Shown here piece after piece: positions 61,449-64,000 of a stretch of DNA of 64,000 nt. The DNA lies in contig JAIRVZ010000032.1 in the NCBI GenBank assembly GCA_031253625.1, positions 1 to 64,000 on the forward strand, written 5' to 3'. How positions within the stretch are numbered: the stretch's first letter is position 1; each line of letters begins with the position of its first letter. The translations under genes were made by a program, and so were the position numbers. The notes beneath the pieces were generated by a model. It was not told the DNA's origin. It searched no databases and was given only the letters and a program-made list of their open reading frames with translations. The stretch comes from Dysgonamonadaceae bacterium (GTDB taxonomy: Bacteria > Bacteroidota > Bacteroidia > Bacteroidales > Azobacteroidaceae).

Positions 61449-64000
61449 TTATCCATTGCTTTTTTGTTGATTATTGTTTTCAATCCATTTTCTTGCATTG
61501 ACAAACGCCTCAATCCATGGCGAAACTTCGTCTTGAGCCTTCCTGTTAAGCGGGTAATGTGCCCACTGCCATGGGAAAATCGCTCTTTCCAAGTGAGGCA
61601 TCATGGCTAAGTGACGACCATCACGCGAACAAATACCTGCTACTGCATAATCCGAACCGTTCGGATTGGCAGGATAACCCTCGTAATTATATTTAGCAAT
61701 CACATTGTATTTATTTTCGGGATAAGGTAAGCTGAATTTACCTTCTCCGTGAGCGACCCAAATACCTAATTTGTTGCCGGATAAAGAGCCAAACATTACC
61801 GATTTATTTTTTGGGATATGTAAACTCACAAATTCCGATTCGAATTTATGCGATTCGTTGTGCAACATTTTTGTTTTTTTCTTGTGAGTTGGATTAATCA
61901 ATCCTAATTCGGCCATTAATTGACAACCGTTACAAACGCCGAGGCTTAAGGTATCTTTGCGGGCATAGAAATTATCCAAGGCTTTTTTAGCTTTTTCATT
62001 GTAGAGGAATCCTCCCGCCCAACCTTTGGCAGAGCCCAACACGTCGGAATTAGAGAAACCTCCGCAGAAAACAATCATGCTTACATCTTCCAGTGTTTCG
62101 CGGCCCGAAGCCAAGTCAGTCATGTGAACGTCTTTTACGTCGAAACCTGCTAAATAGAGTGAGTATGCCATTTCGCGGTCGCCGTTTGTTCCTTTTTCAC
62201 GGATAATAGCAGCTTTCACGCCTGATGCTTTTTCCCTGTCGGCAGAGATGCCATATTGTTGCAACGAACCTTCAAAATTTTTGTTGAATTTGAATTGTAG
62301 TGGTTGTTGTTTATAGTTTTCGAAACGGTCTTTAGCACATTGTTCGCCACTTTGTTTTCTGTCTAATAAATACGAAGAAGAATACCATACATCACGCATA
62401 TAGTCGATGCCGAAATGATATTGGATACCGTCTTTGCTTATTAAAATATGACGCTCCTTATCGGGTTTTCCGATGCAGGCGAAAGCGACTCCGTTTTCGT
62501 TCAGGATTTTTTCAAATTCCTTTTTGTTTTGTATCTGTACCAAAATACCCGGATTTTCGCTGAAAAGAATTTTTATCAGATCTTTTTCTTTGATTTTATC
62601 GAGATTAATATCTAATCCGCCTTCCACGTTTCCAAAACACATTTCGAGCAATGCAACAAGCATACCGCCGGCAGAAATATCGTGTCCTGCCAAGATTAAA
62701 TCTTTGTTGATTAATTCCTGAACAGCATTGAAAGTCGTTTTGAAATAGGCAGCATCTTGAACGGTTGGCACTTCATCTCCCAATTTATTCAATGATTGAG
62801 CGAATGCCGAACCTCCCAATTTGAAAGCATCAAAAGAAAAGTCAATATAATAAATGCTTGTATTGCGTTTGTTGACGATAACCGGAGAGACGATTTTTTT
62901 CACATCAGAAACTTCTGCACCGGCCGAAATAATAACTGTTCCGGGAGAATAAACTTTCTCTTCTCCATATTTTTGAGTCATCGAAAGAGAATCTTTTCCG
63001 GTCGGGATATTGATGCCCAGTTCGCAGGCAAATTCGGAGCAAGCCTCAACTGCTTTGTACAAACGAGCATCTTCGCCCGGATTTTTGCAAGGCCACATCC
63101 AGTTGGCACTCAACGAAACACCGGATAATTGGTCGGTCAACGGAGCAAAAACAATATTTGTCAAAGACTCTGCAACGGCCATAACCGAACCTGCAGCCGG
63201 GTCGATTATTGCGACTTGAGGTGCATGTCCGATAGAAGTGGCAATACCTGCTTTTCCACGGTAATCAATGGCAACTGCTCCCAAATCGCTCAAAGGCAAC
63301 TGGATTTCTCCTTGACATTGCTGACGAGCGACTTTCCCAGTAACAGAACGGTCGACTTTATTGGTCAACCAATCTTTACAAGCCACTGCTTCGAGTTGCA
63401 ATACATTTTCAAGATATTCGTGCAGATTTTTCACGTCATACTTCAACGACTGGAAATTTTCGACAATCGTTTGGTCGTTCATAATTGTGCGTGGCGGTTT
63501 TCCGAAGAAATCTTCGAGTTTCAAATCGAGCGGTCTTTTGCCGTCTTTTTGCTCGAAGACAAATTTCATATCGTTGGTGGTTTCTCCTACGACATACATC
63601 GGAGAGCGTTCGCGTTCAGCGATATTTTTAACCTTTTCGATATCTTCTTTTTTGAGTAGCAAGCCCATGCGTTCCTGACTTTCGTTGCCGATGATTTCTT
63701 TGGCAGAAAGTGTCGGGTCGCCAACAGGCAAAGCATTCACATCGATTTTTCCACCGGTTGATTCAACTAATTCGGAAAGACAGTTGAGGTGCCCTCCGGC
63801 GCCATGGTCATGTATGGAAACGATAGGATTATTTTCGGATTCAGCCAAGGTGCGAATAACATTCGATACGCGTTTTTGCATTTCGGGATTTGCCCTTTGC
63901 ACGGCATTCAGTTCGATTCCGCTTTCGTATTGTCCGGTATCTACAGATGAAACGGCGCCACCGCCCATACCGATACGATAGTTATCTCCGCCTAACACGA
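61449..64000 (-). CDS. purL: Phosphoribosylformylglycinamidine synthase, partial (C-terminal part)
   Basis: About 850 residues of the roughly 1230-residue large PurL are visible; the N-terminal end lies beyond the window and the ORF-track start (a GTG) is internal. The enzyme converts FGAR and glutamine to FGAM in purine synthesis. Seen are the FGAM synthetase repeat (SIHDHGAGGHLNCLSELVE, AGHDISAGGMLVALLEMCFG) and the C-terminal glutaminase with the nucleophile cysteine in LGVCNGCQLMAELGL. This is the large single-chain form, as in proteobacteria and Bacteroidetes. Confidence 0.94.
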   Translation of the reverse strand, partial: VLGGDNYRIGMGGGAVSSVDTGQYESGIELNAVQRANPEMQKRVSNVIRTLAESENNPIVSIHDHGAGGHLNCLSELVESTGGKIDVNALPVGDPTLSAKEIIGNESQERMGLLLKKEDIEKVKNIAERERSPMYVVGETTNDMKFVFEQKDGKRPLDLKLEDFFGKPPRTIMNDQTIVENFQSLKYDVKNLHEYLENVLQLEAVACKDWLTNKVDRSVTGKVARQQCQGEIQLPLSDLGAVAIDYRGKAGIATSIGHAPQVAIIDPAAGSVMAVAESLTNIVFAPLTDQLSGVSLSANWMWPCKNPGEDARLYKAVEACSEFACELGINIPTGKDSLSMTQKYGEEKVYSPGTVIISAGAEVSDVKKIVSPVIVNKRNTSIYYIDFSFDAFKLGGSAFAQSLNKLGDEVPTVQDAAYFKTTFNAVQELINKDLILAGHDISAGGMLVALLEMCFGNVEGGLDINLDKIKEKDLIKILFSENPGILVQIQNKKEFEKILNENGVAFACIGKPDKERHILISKDGIQYHFGIDYMRDVWYSSSYLLDRKQSGEQCAKDRFENYKQQPLQFKFNKNFEGSLQQYGISADREKASGVKAAIIREKGTNGDREMAYSLYLAGFDVKDVHMTDLASGRETLEDVSMIVFCGGFSNSDVLGSAKGWAGGFLYNEKAKKALDNFYARKDTLSLGVCNGCQLMAELGLINPTHKKKTKMLHNESHKFESEFVSLHIPKNKSVMFGSLSGNKLGIWVAHGEGKFSLPYPENKYNVIAKYNYEGYPANPNGSDYAVAGICSRDGRHLAMMPHLERAIFPWQWAHYPLNRKAQDEVSPWIEAFVNARKWIENNNQQKSNG

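Noticed and set aside
1-64000. tRNA genes, rRNA genes and CRISPR arrays
   Set aside because: No T-loop/anticodon arrangement, rRNA core sequence or regularly spaced direct repeats were seen on either strand.

Overview
The window comes from a low-GC member of the Bacteroidota, most likely order Bacteroidales. Four things point there: a type IX secretion C-terminal sorting domain, repeated TAnnTTTG (-7) promoter boxes with few Shine-Dalgarno sequences, Bacteroidetes-type gene orders (rimP-nusA-infB-cvpA, apgM near thrC, tdh-kbl) and a 30-residue bS22/COX24-like basic protein next to HU. About 85-90% of the DNA is coding. I see no rRNA, tRNA or CRISPR array.

Layout. 1-5 kb: a broken MNT/HEPN toxin-antitoxin remnant, a structured leader, a T9SS-exported surface protein and a PDZ protein. 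5-19 kb: housekeeping genes (RNase G, bS22-like, HU, ECF sigma, NfeD, ApgM, ThrC, Fhs, UvrB, an ORF6N protein, FolC). 19-32.5 kb: a sugar epimerase/dehydratase, SerS, ribosomal protein S1, threonine degradation (Tdh/Kbl), polyphosphate kinase, a TPR lipoprotein-like secreted protein, and a lone TrpB2 preceded by a clear tryptophan attenuator. 32.5-41.8 kb: an S41 protease, envelope proteins, an AAA ATPase and the ParC operon, with palindromic repeat elements between and even inside genes.

41.8-48.4 kb is the most distinctive region. It is an export-and-immunity locus: HlyD-type adaptor, C39-peptidase ABC exporter, small winged-helix protein, two double-glycine precursor peptides with near-identical leaders but different cores, a secreted CarboxypepD_reg-like protein and a CPBP membrane protease. 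The two precursor genes share an upstream sequence with a GTGCACAT core. The HlyD gene is preceded by a long structured leader that has a paralogue upstream of the T9SS protein at 741; a base pairing between the same two segments is kept in both by compensatory changes.

48.4-53.4 kb is accessory: a RelE-type toxin-antitoxin pair, a Y1 (IS200-like) transposase enclosed in a 118-bp nearly perfect inverted repeat, a multi-hairpin REP-like element, duplicated gene tails, a KilA-N protein, an AEC transporter and a YD-repeat-like secreted protein. 53.4-64 kb returns to core genes: a fused nucleotidyltransferase/GHMP kinase, a TolB-like propeller, a 57-aa peptide gene, CvpA, InfB, NusA, RimP and the C-terminal two thirds of PurL, which runs off the window.
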